DNA from: Ornithodoros turicata
Taxonomy: Eukaryota > Arthropoda > Arachnida > Ixodida > Argasidae
Direction of reading: 5' to 3'
DNA length: 64,000 nucleotides
Assembly: GCF_037126465.1 (NCBI RefSeq)
Contig: NC_088206.1
Span: forward strand, 49,208,841-49,272,840
The translations under genes and the position numbers were made by a program. Every line of letters starts with the position of its first letter. Within the stretch, counting starts at the first letter, position 1. Positions 10,785 to 21,879 of the stretch are shown piece by piece. Below the pieces are notes generated by a model. That model made no database searches and had not been told where the DNA came from. It worked only from the letters and a program-made list of their open reading frames with translations.

Positions 10785-11045
10785 ATCGGAGCCGATAAAT
10801 TGTTTATTAAGAAAAAAGAAAGGAAAGGTGAGCCGGACGGAGGTCGGCTTGCTATTTAAAAAAAATGGAAAATTGGGGAAGAAAAGAAAAGGAAAAGAAA
10901 AAGAAGAAAAAGAGAAGAAAAAGGTGAAAAGGGGAAAGAAAACAAAAAGGAAAGTAAGAAAAGAAAAGGGGATGAAGAACAGCAGCAGGTACAGGTACAG
11001 CATATCGGTGATGACTATGGAGAGGGTATAAACTTCTACCCGAGA
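10785..11045 (-). mobile_element. LINE 3' UTR fragment, same family as LINE-A
   Basis: On the minus strand a T/C-rich stretch leads to AATAGCAAGCCGACCTCCGT, CCGGCTCACCTTTCC and AATAAACAATTTATC. The order matches the LINE-A 3' UTR. The 117-codon minus-strand frame through it is a pyrimidine-tract artefact. Confidence 0.65.
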
Positions 11046-11525
11046 AACGTCATCATGACGTTGGTAGACAGACTGAAACCCAAAACAAATCGGAAGGGGA
11101 GGGCTGGGTTCCACGAATGGACACTTGTTCGCTGCCTCCTATTGAAAGAAAAGTAGGACCGAAGGTCGCGTCCCTCTCAGAGACCATCGTGATCCCCTCA
11201 AGACCGTGGCTTTCGGGCGCGGCCTTGTTCGCACCTAGCTTCGAGCGTAGTTCAACTCTACCAAACTGATGGCGCTGTTGAACACTATGACGTCATTTGT
11301 TTACAAGCAGGGACATGTCTATTGAAGAACCCGAAGAACCGGACCGCGAAGTTTGTGCATGTCGGCACCTGGGGACGAGAAACGGAACTGTCTGAGCAAA
11401 TGCGGCGAACGTTTACACACCTACACGACAGGTGGCGCTGCTACTGCTCTCCGCACTCATTTCTGTTGTCGCGTGTTTGCTCCTTTCTTTCTTTTCTCTT
11501 TCTATCCAGAACAGAACGTCTGCGG
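11046..11525. other. Unassigned
   Basis: No recognised gene or repeat. Confidence 0.3.
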
Positions 11526-11722
11526 TCAGGTGGCTTAGAGGACAGCTAAGGTGGCCCAGGTTCGAAGGCCGGCACCGGCCCTGTTGTTTGGGTGCCCTGT
11601 GTTTTCCTTGGAACGCTGCAACGCAAATGCAGCGGTCCCCTGTGAAGCCAACCCAGGACGCATGATCCCCCCAGAAAATGACGTCCTACCGACAGGCAGG
11701 TCGCTCGGCAATAACCAACTTA
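11526..11722 (+). mobile_element. tRNA-derived SINE, diverged
   Basis: A GTGGCTTAGAGGACAG stretch (box A-like) is followed by GGCCCAGGTTCGAAGG (box B-like GGTTCGAA). The body has GGGTGCCCTGTGTTTTCC and AACCCAGGACGCATGATCCC, the same body words as the SINEs at 15606, 18264 and 19947. It is a RNA polymerase III-type retroposon relic. A TIR MITE begins directly after it. Confidence 0.6.
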
Positions 11723-11725
11723 CCA

Positions 11726-12258
11726 CACTCTAAGAAAAAAAAGGAGTACTTTTACTCCTTTTGGGGAGTAATTGCATTGCCACAAAAAATAGTCCCTTTC
11801 GGAAGTAAATGCACGGGAGTAACTGAATGTCACAGAGTGAAGACCGCATTTCACGCGCTGTTGTAAGAGTCCCAGGTACATAATTGGTGCGCATGCATGA
11901 AAATACTTTGAAGCAAACCGTCAACGGTGATATATCGAGTGATATAAAATCTTGCGCCATACTAGGGCACAATTTGCGAAGAAAGATGCGCTAACTGTTT
12001 CTTACTCTGTGTGGCTGGAAAATTGCTACGTTGTCTGAGTTATACAGCCTTATGTCGTTCAAATTGACCAAGGGCATATATTTACGTAGACTGTTGCATT
12101 CAGGAGACCATTCGCGAAGTTTAGTGACAATTTGCAGTCCTGGGGAGTAAATGTCGGGACTAAATGTTGGGTTAGGGGACTAAAATGGGGAGTAATTGCA
12201 GACTAGGGGAGTACAAGCTGCAATTACTCCCCGTTTTACTCCTTTTTTTCTTGGAGTG
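11726..12258. mobile_element. TIR MITE (CACTCTAAGAAAAAAAAGGAGTA)
   Basis: The left end CACTCTAAGAAAAAAAAGG and the right end CTTTTTTTCTTGGAGTG are inverted. GGAGTA words recur next to both ends (for example TTTTGGGGAGTAATTGC near the left, GCAATTACTCCCCG near the right). There is no ORF of note. CA lies beside both ends, but no convincing target duplication is visible. The related terminus CACTCTWA is shared with elements at 18499 and 57240. Confidence 0.75.
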
Positions 12259-12986
12259 CAGAACGTGTGCAATAACCTCCGCCTTTCAGAGAGCGAGCTT
12301 TGAAAATCCAGAATTGTCTCCACATATCTCATTTTGTATAACACAGTTTCACTGCGAATAAATGATCGGGGAACAGGTAGGTGTACCACCTGTCCGGATT
12401 TCACCCGAACAGTTCGGAAATTCAAGGCTTGCATTCGGTGTCCGGGCGAAGGTGTAATCCGGACATAAAATGTTCGAAAATTGGCCACGTCGAGTTTTTC
12501 GTTTGCGTCATCGTCACCAAAGATTGAGCGATAGCTTCATTTCATTTATTCTTTACATTGCATGTACAATGTGAGACGTCTGGAGCAAAAAGCTGTCGCA
12601 TGCTGTTCCAGGCCCCTCAACGGCAGTGGGCAGTCAAGAAAAGACAATACTAGTACAATTCACATACTAAATGTACAAACAAAAGGATATGGATATTCGA
12701 TACCGATATATGAACCGAGATACAGTAACACGTACAACATGGAACGAAATAGTAACATATAATAGTAATCCAATACAAATATATTGCTACAAAAATTACA
12801 TGGACCTAGAAAATATATATTGGCGGATTTAGTTAAGAGTAGTGCTGCAGAGCACCGGAAACTTACTTAGTACAACTGAACTACGATACGACAATCGCTG
12901 CTCAACGTAATTTGTTCTGGAGGACGGGGCCTTCCAAGTTCTTGCATGTCGCACACCAACAGCGGATGCAGGTGTCTGAAGTTTCT
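12259..12986. other. Unassigned
   Basis: Contains partly self-complementary ACAGGTAGGTGTACCACCTGTCC near 12376. No gene recognised. Confidence 0.3.
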
Positions 12987-13466
12987 TTAAGCCGAGGATA
13001 CCGTCATGATTTCTCTTTTGGCGTTACGATATGTTACTAAAAGTCGGTAGTCGTAAAGGTTAAAATTGGGCACAACGCCATAGTGGGCAAAAAGAGCGTC
13101 AGCTGAATCCCAGTGAGACAGATTGGCAATACCACGGATGCTTTTCTTCTGCAATACATACACAGCATGCAAGTTTCCCAAGGTCGTGGTGCTCCAAACC
13201 AGACTGCAGTAGTTCAGGTAAGATTCAACAAGCGCGCGATAAATCATAGTTTTAGTATGGGAGGGTAAAAGGTAGCGATTTCTATTAATGGCTCCAACAG
13301 CATTAGATATTTTACGTTTCACATGTGCTACGTGGTCATCCCAGACCATGCCGCACTGAAAGTTGACACCAAGTAGCGTGTGGCTGCTTACGAATTCAAT
13401 AACATTGACAGCAATTTTTAGGGACCGTGTTGAATGCACTTGTTTGTTTTTTGGTGTGAAAAACAT
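12987..13466 (-). pseudogene. LINE reverse transcriptase thumb fragment (CR1/L2-like)
   Basis: A 159-codon open frame encodes the region just after the catalytic box of a non-LTR reverse transcriptase. Visible signatures are TLLGVNFQCGMVWDDHVAHV (usual LGV...W..HI), RKISNAVGAINRNRYLLP and ALVESYLNYCSLVWSTT, followed by LQKKSIRGIANL. These match the CR1/L2/Daphne type of RT C-terminus. The first methionine is an internal residue rather than a start. Sequence upstream (13467-13510) still reads toward the FADD box side but stops intervene. It is a truncated retrotransposon piece, distinct from LINE-A, which carries RNase H. Confidence 0.8.
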
Positions 13467-13509
13467 AGTCTTAGTTTTCCTAACATTTATCTTAAGATAA
13501 TTAATGAGC

Positions 13510-15600
13510 TAAAGCTAGAATGAGCAGTCAAAGCTACGTTGATCCACATGAAGATACTGTATGGAGAACCTATTATTAGAACCATCTGTGCCCAGTGCAC
13601 CGGCTCAGCTTTCAAGGCTCAAGAATTTGATACGGTCCTTCACAATCGGCTTCGTCCAATACAAGACTGCATGGGTAAAAAATGGAGGGCAGCATGGCAG
13701 TAACAGCTCCTCCATCATCACTTCTCCTTCATTTATTGTTGTTGTTGTTCACACAGTACTGGGTACAGTGCAAATGAAATTGACAGGACCAGTAAAAATG
13801 TAACGTTATGCATTCCAGACGGCCAATCAGGAGGCCTTCACGCTTGTCTCGCCTTTCAGCGTGACCGGGCTGCCATCGACTTCTACTGGTTTTCCGCCTG
13901 CCGCCCAGTTATTTGTAGTCTGAGATAATTAAACCAACGTTTGGTTTAAAAAAAATACTTTTCATACATCGTATTGATTCAAAGGTCTATGTACACAAAG
14001 CCCACTGCGTTGCGCTTGCACGCCCCCCCCCCCCCCCCCCCCATGTGTTTGGTATTGGCCAGCGGAAAGGTGGAAACCCTAGAAACAGGGCTAGAATGGC
14101 TCCAGCTGTAGTTTGTCGCAGTACGTAGAAATCATGGTTGCTGTTTGTTACTAATTAACACAGCACACACTATGATGTGGTGATCCTATGCATGGCACAG
14201 TGCCACACATTATGCATATTATATTGTACAGTGCTCTACAGAAGTTTACGTAACACGCACCGGTGGATTCCTTCCTCAGAATGATACGCTAGAATCGAAT
14301 GGGACCATACGGACCTGCGAACAGGTGGCTGGGTTATCCAGGCACATACCTGTAAGTGCTGCTTTTGCTCCAACAAAATCCAATCATCATCATCATCACA
14401 TGTCTGTAAGTCCGTACGGTAACATTCGCTGCTAGCGTGTCACTCTCAGGAAGGAATGAAGGAATGAAGGAGCGAACCCCAGGGGGGTCGTGAGACGTTC
14501 CCAGGAAATTCGCGAAGAGGCCCACAAAATATTAAAAAAAAAAAAAAAAGCCACGCCGTGCCCGCTATTCTGCGTTACCAGGAGGCCCGTGAAAGCAGAG
14601 CCGGAGGTTTGTCATAAATACGCTCGCATGCGGGGTACGCGACGCTTTCGATGCACCACGCATCCTCGCTTTCAAGCCTACTTCCACTTGTGCACGAGGG
14701 CCAAAATCTATATCGTGGGGTCCACTCACTCCCACTAAAGGCCACAGCGTAGGCGTCTATTACGGCAAACACAGATGCCCCACCTTCACGGTGCACCGCG
14801 CAACGGCATCTTCTCGAATTAGAGCGATAGCTAAAAACCTAAGAAAACCGTTTCGCGTGCGTTGTCGGTCAGCGAAGCATGCAGTTGTGCAAGCATCCAG
14901 ATGTGGTTGTGCATCATGCCGTTGTGCATGACTTTTTGGCCCAGAGCACTCGCTCTGAATGTAGCTCCAATAAAATGTCAGTGTATCGTTTTCGATACCG
15001 TTCATGCGCTGAGATTGAAAGACGTCCGGTATCGCTACGAGGGAAACCGGGGGAAGGGGGTGGAGGGTCGCGACGTGGTTAAACTATATTATTATGGGCC
15101 GCGGGCGGCGAAGTTTGGGAACCGCTACCTTAAGGTGCAGCATTCGCCCCTTTTGCGCCCACAACCACAAGCTACTCGACGCGACGTTGAGCAAAACAAT
15201 GGAAGCAACCGTTCTATAGGCCGGGCTAGAACACAAAGCCCTCAATGTATCGAAGATGAAAGATTGAGATACGGCATCAGTCGTCGAGAAATCCAGACAG
15301 CGGCTGGAATCGAACATTGATCGAGACGTGTGCCTTCCCGGTGGTTCTCGCCCCGGGGCACCCACGCCACCCACGCAAGAAAAATACAGTATATCCAAGT
15401 CGTTTGCCGGTGCAAAGTTTTTGTCACCGAGATTACTCACTGCATAATGTTTATTTCTCTTTTCGGAAGCGTACAAGCTACACTTTGTTCCCGGAGAGTA
15501 GCTCCCTGACATCGTTGAAATATGTCTGTCCCTGTCACCATCGCCAAACAACTCTCCTGCTCTTGAAATCGGCATATTTCCAGAGTTATTCGATCGTGAC
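13510..15600. other. Unassigned, with simple repeats
   Basis: No recognised gene. Holds a (GTT)n run near 13737-13750, a run of about 19 C at 14024-14042, an (ATC)n run near 14383-14397 and a run of 16 A at 14534. Short overlapping frames show no family features. Confidence 0.3.
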
Positions 15601-15605
15601 ACTCA

Positions 15606-15860
15606 GCAGCGGACCTGCAACTATACGGGGAAGAGGTGGTGGTTCTGGCGCTGGTGTGCTATTTCCCGGCGGTCTGTCTGCCATCGAGGCGGCATGTTAC
15701 TCGGGGGGAATCGTGCGTCCTGGGTCGACTTCACAATGAACTGTGCCGACATTTGTCTTAAAGCGTCCGTGTTTGCTTTGGGTTTTCCGCCCAAGGTAAA
15801 CGCCCAAACAGCACAGCCGACGCAGGGATTCGAACGCGGGAAGAGCAACCGCAGAACACC
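15606..15860 (-). mobile_element. tRNA-derived SINE, diverged
   Basis: On the minus strand: CGCGTTCGAATCCCTGCG (box B), GCTGTGCTGTTTGGGCG, AAATGTCGGCACAGTTC, then GAAGTCGACCCAGGACGCAC. Body words match the cleaner copies at 18264 and 19947. A tail region runs to about 15606. Box A is beyond the clear homology. Confidence 0.6.
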
Positions 15861-18003
15861 CTCATCGTCTCGCGTGACGTTTTTGTCACGTGTTATGCTT
15901 CCTCTCACACATCTCCTGCTCGTGTATTCTCTGCAGCGGGTCGCAAAGTATCGTACAGCAAGAGAGAATGAAGTCATTCGCCGATTTAACGGCCACATTT
16001 CCTCACCCTGACGTCGCGCGTACGTCTCCCTGCGCGCAAATTTCAAACCATGTGGATTCAAAAAGACGCATAATGTTGATAATAAATTCTAGAGCTCGAG
16101 TTCACGAAAAGTAAAGCAGAGGTTCGATAGATCGGGGGATTCGCTACAGGCGGAAAGATCGAAGTCTCTGCGAATTGATGCTACGGGAGTGAAGTGTCCT
16201 TTTAAGGGCGTAAAAACTAATCTGGTAATCTAGCGGGGAGGATTAAGTTATTTTACTGTGTTTCGCTGACCTCACGTCGTTATTCCCTTTTTTGTTTGTT
16301 TGTTGTTGACATTTTTTCTTAGGAAGAGTGCCGTCTTTAGTGTCCAGGCCCTGTGCCTGACGTGGTCCTATAGACGTGCTCACACTGAGCGAAAAAATAT
16401 TTCGCGCGCCCCCTAGGAGTCAAATAAGCAGACTTTTTATTTTACGTGGCAAAAGATGGATGTTTAAGCTATGTACACACAAAATATTAACAAATTTGAA
16501 GCTGGGGTTTTTGAGAAAAACGCTCCCCAAAAACCCGATTCTTTCGCAGGCCTTCTCGTTTAGAGCGCCGTACCAAAAATTGTAAATGACCACAACGTGA
16601 CAAACCGCATACCACACGAAAGAGCAACAAATGAGCTTTCATCCAATATCAGTTTCATTGACGTCGGACTCGTGGCGGCTCTGCAACAACCCCGCAAATT
16701 TGCGCAACAAATGCAGTTCGGAGCGTTTTCGGGAATTTTTCCCGATATGTTTCGGCCATTTTCCACAATTTTTTTTTTGCTTAAGTGAGACGCATGCACC
16801 CCTTCTATGGTGACAAAAATTGCCGTCTGAGGGCGACGTCCGGTTCCAGAGATACAACGCCGCAAACTTGGAAAAAATTTTGCCCGGAAAAATGCGCGCT
16901 TTTTTTAACCCCGTCCTGAAGGAGAACGGGATATCGCACAGACCCGCGGTCCAGCTCGTTTCGCTTACTTTCGGCCAAAGAATAACATGTAATTTTCCTG
17001 GGAAAAAATAAAAATGTGACCGGCGGGCATCTGTCGATTATAAATGAAACTACCCAGCTGTATAAGAAATTGAACTGGTAAGGATGGCGACGACCCGCTG
17101 GTCCCTACTACGCATGCTTGAGCGGTCCTGACACGCGGCTTGGAATGTGCAACCAACGTAGTCAGCACACCATCGTCATGTTGACCAGTCTGAGGATGCG
17201 ATCCTCATCGATACACAGAGGACGAACGTTTTTCACAGTGAAGGATACTAACTGCATTTGTGTGTGTACAACGAAGAACTCCACCACGAACTTGACAGCA
17301 GTAGTTTCACCCTATAAGGGCTGCCGTGGAAAGGGTAAGCCTCACACGTGAATCTATAAGTAAATATTTGGGCCAAGACCAGAGACGAGGTTGTATATAC
17401 ACCACTGCACTAATAATACCATATGCGGGATCTCCAGAGACGGCTTGTGCACTAGCTCTTCTCCTTCCGTCCCTGCTCTTTCTGAGGGTATACGTAGTCA
17501 GGTTATTGTTCATCGTGTATTTCTTTCCGCTCTGAAGAGGAAATGGCTCAACCATTACCTTCCATAAAATCGCAAAAATTTCATTCCAGATTTCCTATCT
17601 AGAATCCTATCGACTAAATCTCCGTTTCTATATTATTTTCACCTTCCTTTTACGGAGCACTTGATTATCTTCCGCAAAACAGTAATATCAAGTATACGTC
17701 CTAGTGTAGTACGTGATCGTTGCAAGAACATTTACACAGGTCCCCCAAACTCACCTCGGAAAAGCGTGCAACAAAGAAGGCCGCCACTAGATACCCCACT
17801 GTTGCCGTTCCGGATCACTTCAGCGCGCTAAGTTTAGCGGCAAAATGTTTTTGTTGTTTCTGCGAATGAATCTAGTCTTCATATGCCCAAATAAAACGCG
17901 TATAACAACTTTCTCTGTCGTGTTTCACTTTTTGGTCTCGTTTTTAAACGTGTTGAGCGACCGGAAGGATCTAGTACACGGCTGCGTGCATCACATAGCG
18001 TAC
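15861..18003. other. Unassigned
   Basis: The block 16376-17010 has mixed GC-rich words (GGAATTTTTCCCGATATG, GGTTCCAGAGATACAACG) that resemble a transposon or satellite piece rather than unique intron, but I cannot assign it. The remainder shows nothing recognisable. Confidence 0.3.
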
Positions 18004-18098
18004 CTGTCGTACCAGGCGCCGCAGGCGCTGCAGTCGTCCATTTCTCCTTTGGTGACTTGGCCTGGCTTGCATTGTGCTTCAACTGGACCTTCAGCGCG
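18004..18098 (-). CDS. Candidate internal host exon, cysteine-rich
   Basis: A 95-bp block is open on the minus strand between a TTGTAG acceptor and a CAG/GTACGC donor. Read in phase 0 it includes EAQCKPGQVTKGEMDDCSAC, then GAWYD. The cysteine spacing C-x12-C-x2-C resembles the first half of pacifastin or VWC-type domains, but no domain is complete. The acceptor has a weak pyrimidine tract. No partner exon was found. It ends 166 bp before the SINE at 18264. It could equally be chance. Confidence 0.25.
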
Positions 18099-18251
18099 CT
18101 ACAATCCACGCAAGCCAACGTCTGGTAACAATGGGGTATCTAAGGGCGGCCTCCGGCATTGCACGCATCGGGATAGGAACAAATACATGGGAAAATGGCG
18201 ACCTTGGGGGACCTGCATTTACAGAAGTGACTGTAAGAACATGTTGTGATC

Positions 18252-18263
18252 ACAAAGAGTTAT
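18252..18263 (+). repeat. SINE target duplication, left copy
   Basis: ACAAAGAGTTAT here is repeated exactly at 22543-22554 after the SINE A-rich tail, marking the insertion of one SINE now split by a 4.0-kb transposon. Confidence 0.8.
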
Positions 18264-18498
18264 ACCAGCTCCAGTGGTATAGTGGTTAGGACGACCGCTT
18301 TCCACGCCGGGACTGGGAGGTGACACGGGCTCGAATCAAGTCACCGGCTGTGCTGTCTGAGGTTTTCCCTGGGTTTTCCGAAGACTTTCCAGACGAATGT
18401 CGGCACAGTTCCCCCTGAAGTCGGCCCAGGATGCATACTGTCCCCCACTCCTTCCTGCTGTCCTGTCTCCATCTGTCCACGTCTGTACGCCGCTCATA
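18264..18498 (+). mobile_element. tRNA-derived SINE, 5' part (split)
   Basis: The head has TGGTATAGTGGTTAGGACG (box A) and ACGGGCTCGAATCAAG (box B), as in tRNA genes read by RNA polymerase III. The body reads GAGGTTTTCCCTGGGTTTTC, GACGAATGTCGGCACAG and GAAGTCGGCCCAGGATGC, then CTGTACGCCGCTCATA. There the 4.0-kb TIR element interrupts it. The missing tail resumes at 22500. The head does not fold as a complete tRNA, so it is a retroposon and not a tRNA gene. Confidence 0.85.
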
Positions 18499-18589
18499 CA
18501 CTCTAAAATCTGTACCTCTTAAAAACTCCTTTTATAAGGTACATTTTTGCAAAAACGTACCCTTTATTTTATGTGGTACGAAAGCGCCT

Positions 18590-18835
18590 AAAAGGTACAG
18601 CACTTTTAAGGTACTGCCGTCTAACAGGTACAGCCATTTTAGAGGTACCGTCGTCTAAAGGGTACAACCGTCTAAGGGATACAGCCGTCTAAGAGGTACG
18701 CCCTTCTAAGAGGTACGCCCTTCTAAGAGGTACGCCCGTCTAAGAGGTACGCCCGTCTAAGAGGTACAGCCGTCTAAGTGGTACAACCGTCTAAGGGGCA
18801 CAGCCGTCTAAGGGGTACGCCAGTGAAAGGAGTAC
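18590..18835 (+). repeat. 18-bp minisatellite (GTACGCCCGTCTAAGAGG)
   Basis: About 13 head-to-tail units with consensus GGTACRSCCGTCTAAGAG, period 18 bp. The best-conserved units lie at about 18690-18770. The unit begins with GGTAC, the same word that dominates the element's termini, so the array probably grew from a subterminal motif. Confidence 0.85.
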
Positions 18836-19087
18836 AGTTGTCCAAGAAGTATACAGTCCACACACAACGGAGAGGAACATGTTTGTGGTGACATAATCCA
18901 TACGTGACGTATCGCACGCACAGCAAAATTCACGACGCACATCATGTATTGTGCGTTTACACTTTGTTATCAGTAGTGGTAATACACACTCGCCGAAGTG
19001 TGCATCTGTAACATACGCGAAGGTGACTAACGTGTTGCAAGCACATGCGGGACAAAGACAAAAGGCGATCTAAATACTGAACCGGTC

Positions 19088-19627
19088 TTTATTTGTCCTT
19101 CAGCGATTTCAGTAGCTGCGAAAGCCGTGGCTTTCTGTACGGCTTCGGGAATTCGTTGTCGCCCACAACATATATTTGCAGCAGGCATAACAAGTGGCCA
19201 AAAGCATGCAGCTGGGTATGTCCCGTTTTTTACGTAGTAAACTCAAGCAGCAGAGCAGCGCAAACTCAAGCATTCCCGACAGTTCCAGCTGCACAGCCTC
19301 TCCGTCACTGCACCACACAAGGCTCTCCTGCCCGAAAAAGAGTTTCGGTCACGGAGATACTAATTCTTCGGGAACGGTCTGGAAAGGAACGCCGCAATTA
19401 GTTCGTGTTTGTGCCTTCCAAAAGGATTGTCTCAAACAACGGAAGCAGTACACATACAGTTGATGTCAGGTCATACTTAAGTTTTTTTTACGCAAGAACA
19501 CGTCCACATCGACAAAAGTCGGCGATTCTTTTTCCTTCGTGGCTGATAAAGCCGCCAGGATGTTGGTCATCTCCACCATAGCTTGATCAAAGCTTTTGCG
19601 GAATCTGACGTCGAATTCCAGTGTCAG
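19088..19627 (-). CDS. Probable last exon and 3' UTR of a transposon-borne gene
   Basis: On the minus strand a strong acceptor (TTCATTTGTTTCTCAG) ends at 19628. It is followed by 53 open codons, starting LTLEFDVRFRKSFDQAMVEM and ending FLRKKNLSMT, with TGA at 19466-19468. The peptide is mainly helical with no recognised domain. A 3' UTR of about 370 bp follows, with AATAAA at 19088-19093. Inside the UTR a 69-codon frame (19109-19318) is probably chance. The gene lies within the 4.0-kb TIR element, so it more likely encodes a transposition or accessory protein than a host product. The middle exons were not found, and joining it directly to the candidate first exon gives an early stop. Confidence 0.45.
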
Positions 19628-19931
19628 CTGAGAAACAAATGAAGTTTAGATATTAGAGATAAAACTACACTGTCGGCTTGAGCAGTAACAGCACAGCAAA
19701 GCCGATCACTTCGCTTGGTTTATTTCGACCGTATGAATAATTAGTGTTGACAAACTACATTACTAACATGACAAACTACATCGCTACGCCGTTAAGTGAA
19801 GACGTCATTCTGACCCATGGGTGTTTTGCCGACCGGCTACTCTTGGTGCCTGATTTTCCAGCAAAGCAATGTATCAAGGCGATCAGATTTCGCTCCAGTA
19901 TAGAATTATAATTTTATTCCTTACCCGGAGA

Positions 19932-20240
19932 GCTGGATTCGAAAGATGTTTTTTTTATTGCATGTTAGCGCCGCGAAGCAATTGTGGCTTTGAGTGGCGT
20001 ACAGATGTGGACAGACAGAGAGGACAGCAGGAAGGAGTGGGGGCCAGGGGGATTAGTATGCGTCCTGGGCCGACTTCAGGAGGAGCTGTGCCGACATTCG
20101 TCTGGAAAGCATTCGGAAAACCCGGGGGAAACCTCAGACAGCACAGTCGGAGGTAGGATTCGAACCCACCACCTCCCAGTCTTCAGCACGACCTTGGTTA
20201 CCACCGACGAGCAGACGCCTTAGCCGCTGGATTCGAAAGA
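19932..20240 (-). mobile_element. Nested SINE with 15-bp target duplications
   Basis: The SINE occupies 19947-20225 on the minus strand. GCTGGATTCGAAAGA occurs at 19932-19946 and again at 20226-20240. Minus-strand reading gives GGCTAAGGCGTCTGCTCG (box A), GTGGGTTCGAATCCTACC (box B), the body GAGGTTTCCCCCGGGTTTTC and GTCGGCCCAGGACGCATAC, then CTTCGCGGCGCTAACATGC and an AATAAAAAAAA tail. This is the cleanest full-length copy in the window and fixes the family structure at about 280 bp. Confidence 0.9.
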
Positions 20241-20301
20241 ATCCATTGGAGGTGGCCATGCCATGGGGAAGTAGTGTTCGTTAATTGACTGACGGGAGGT
20301 A

Positions 20302-20532
20302 CAGTGGCGCGCAGACTTGTCTTAAACAGCGGAGCGCGTGTCATCGGGCGCTGATAGGCAGCTGGAAGCGAGGTTGGGATGATCCACGGAGATGTCGAAA
20401 TGCGAACTCATCCGCTGTGCGTACCGACCCTCCCTTCAAGGGGATAGTGGATCATCCCAACCTCGCTTCCAGCTGCCTATCAGCGCCCGATGACACGCGC
20501 TCCGCTGGTTAAGACAAGTGTACGCGCCACTG
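20302..20532. mobile_element. Foldback MITE with ~87-bp terminal inverted repeats
   Basis: Begins CAGTGGCGCGCAGACTTGTC and ends with its near-exact inverse (GACAAGTGTACGCGCCACTG). TA lies on both sides (20300-20301, 20533-20534). The arms stay almost identical over about 87 bp (through CGCTGATAGGCAGCTGGAAG and GAGGTTGGGATGATCCAC), leaving a loop of about 55 bp. There is no ORF. It sits in what is probably an intron of the transposon-borne gene. Confidence 0.9.
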
Positions 20533-20766
20533 TATCTACATCGAAAAATATTTCAGCGCTACAACTGGGACGATAACCTTCAGCACTAAACAAGCCTGAA
20601 ATAATACACTAACGTGGAACGCTTCTAGGTTGTTACAACCCTCAGTACAATCGCATACGTACTCTGGCAAGCTACCGTTCACTACGCTCACCCTACACAT
20701 GCACGCTTTGGGAAACGGCATGCACGTAGTTGTAGCGGAAATGAACAACGTTAAAGAGCAACTTAC

Positions 20767-20800
20767 CATGAGCAGGTATACACCTTCCCGGCCTTTCCAT
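20767..20800 (-). CDS. Candidate first coding exon of the transposon-borne gene
   Basis: On the minus strand, ATG at 20798-20800 opens MERPGRCIPAH and then meets CATG/GTAAGT, a consensus donor. It lies upstream of the 19627 acceptor in the same orientation inside the 4.0-kb element. The link is inference: a direct splice to the last exon is out of frame, so at least one exon is missing or decayed. Confidence 0.3.
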
Positions 20801-21707
20801 GTCCCTTAACCGGTCAACTTAACCGTGCGAAGACGGCGGCTTCCTGATCACAAATAACCTTCGCACGGGGACGCGGCTGCACTTCAACCCTCCGTAGGTA
20901 TCAAAGGTTCGATTCGCTATAGATATGAGGCAAGATAAACAAAAAATTAAAAACTGATCCGCCTGACCCCATGAAACCACTGGAAGGTGTGGCTCGTCGG
21001 TTCGTCGACAGCTTATCTGTTTCGGAATGTTCTTTTTCTTTTAGTTTTCATGTTGGCCAAAATAAAACCTGCCTCCTTCACGAACACACGGAGAGAGTTC
21101 AATCTCTTTCTATTTTATCAATGTAAATACCCAATAAGCAATAAACATCACATATACAACGGCATTTTCCTTGCTCACTGTCTAGCTTGTGTTCGTAATA
21201 TACCGTATTTTCACGCGTATTAGCCGCGGCTTATGCGCGATTTATTTTTTTCGCGGACGCTCTGCGGCTTATCCGTGGGTGCGGCTTATCTGGTGACTAT
21301 TTTTCCCTGGTACTTTCCCCATACCCCGGGTTAAACGAAAGGGCCGACAGTGCCTCATGTTTTTCGGAACAGGACCGCCCTGCCAGTGCACGAACAATAC
21401 CGGACAGGGGCGGGTCCACTCCACATTCGAGTGGACTAACCCGTCAATCCACGAAAAACACGCAACAAGGGCACAATCCGATCTTAGTAGAACACTAGAA
21501 CAGACCTCCTTTGTTATACATCATGCCGACACCGGAATGTGGACTGGGTTTATGGCCTTCCCCACGGTCTTCTTTGTCGGCAGACCCACAGGAAGGTTTC
21601 AATACACCTGTCATCGGGATAAAACGTGGTCAGCTAAGCGTCAGTTCTCATTTGACGAGAGCAGCAGCAGCATTCGTGGACACGGGCACGGCAGTTAGAG
21701 GTGAGGC

Positions 21708-21824
21708 ATGGCTCCAACGCTGAGGCACAGCCACGACAGCGGCTTCAAACTAAAAGTCGTCGACTTCGCGGACAAGTACGGGAACAGGGCAGCTGGCAGG
21801 GAGTACGGCGCTGACGAGCGTTGA
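21708..21824 (+). pseudogene. Truncated pogo-like transposase N-terminus
   Basis: Thirty-eight codons from ATG to TGA. After a short lead the frame reads GFKLKVVDFADKYGNRAAGR then EYGADER, the N-terminal helix-turn-helix of pogo/Tigger-like transposases (typically K-L-x-V-V-x-F-A-x-x-x-G-N-R-A-A-A-R-x-F-G-V). This domain binds the transposon ends. The CENP-B-type second HTH and the DDE catalytic domain are absent. A stop replaces the next expected residues, and a tiny LINE-tail insertion follows within 20 bp. Confidence 0.75.
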
Positions 21825-21827
21825 GCG

Positions 21828-21879
21828 TCTCTGTTGATTTATTGATTGATTATTTAAAAGAAAACCTCTCTGTTGATTT
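21828..21879 (-). mobile_element. 26-bp LINE-tail insertion with 13-bp target duplication
   Basis: TCTCTGTTGATTT occurs at 21828-21840 and 21867-21879. The 26 bp between reads, on the minus strand, GGTTTTCTTTTAAATAATCA then ATCAAT, matching the T-rich end and CAAT tail of the LINE at 4590-4625. It looks like an extreme 5' truncation during target-primed reverse transcription. Confidence 0.7.

Noticed and set aside
10761..11114. 117-codon minus-strand membrane-protein-like frame
   Set aside because: The F/L-rich run is translation of a T-rich LINE 3' UTR.
18264..18340. Functional tRNA gene
   Set aside because: Box A and B are present but the cloverleaf does not close, and the block continues into a SINE body with an A-rich tail and target duplications.
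18590..18835. CRISPR array
   Set aside because: The 18-bp units are head to tail with no unique spacers, in a eukaryotic transposon. It is a minisatellite.
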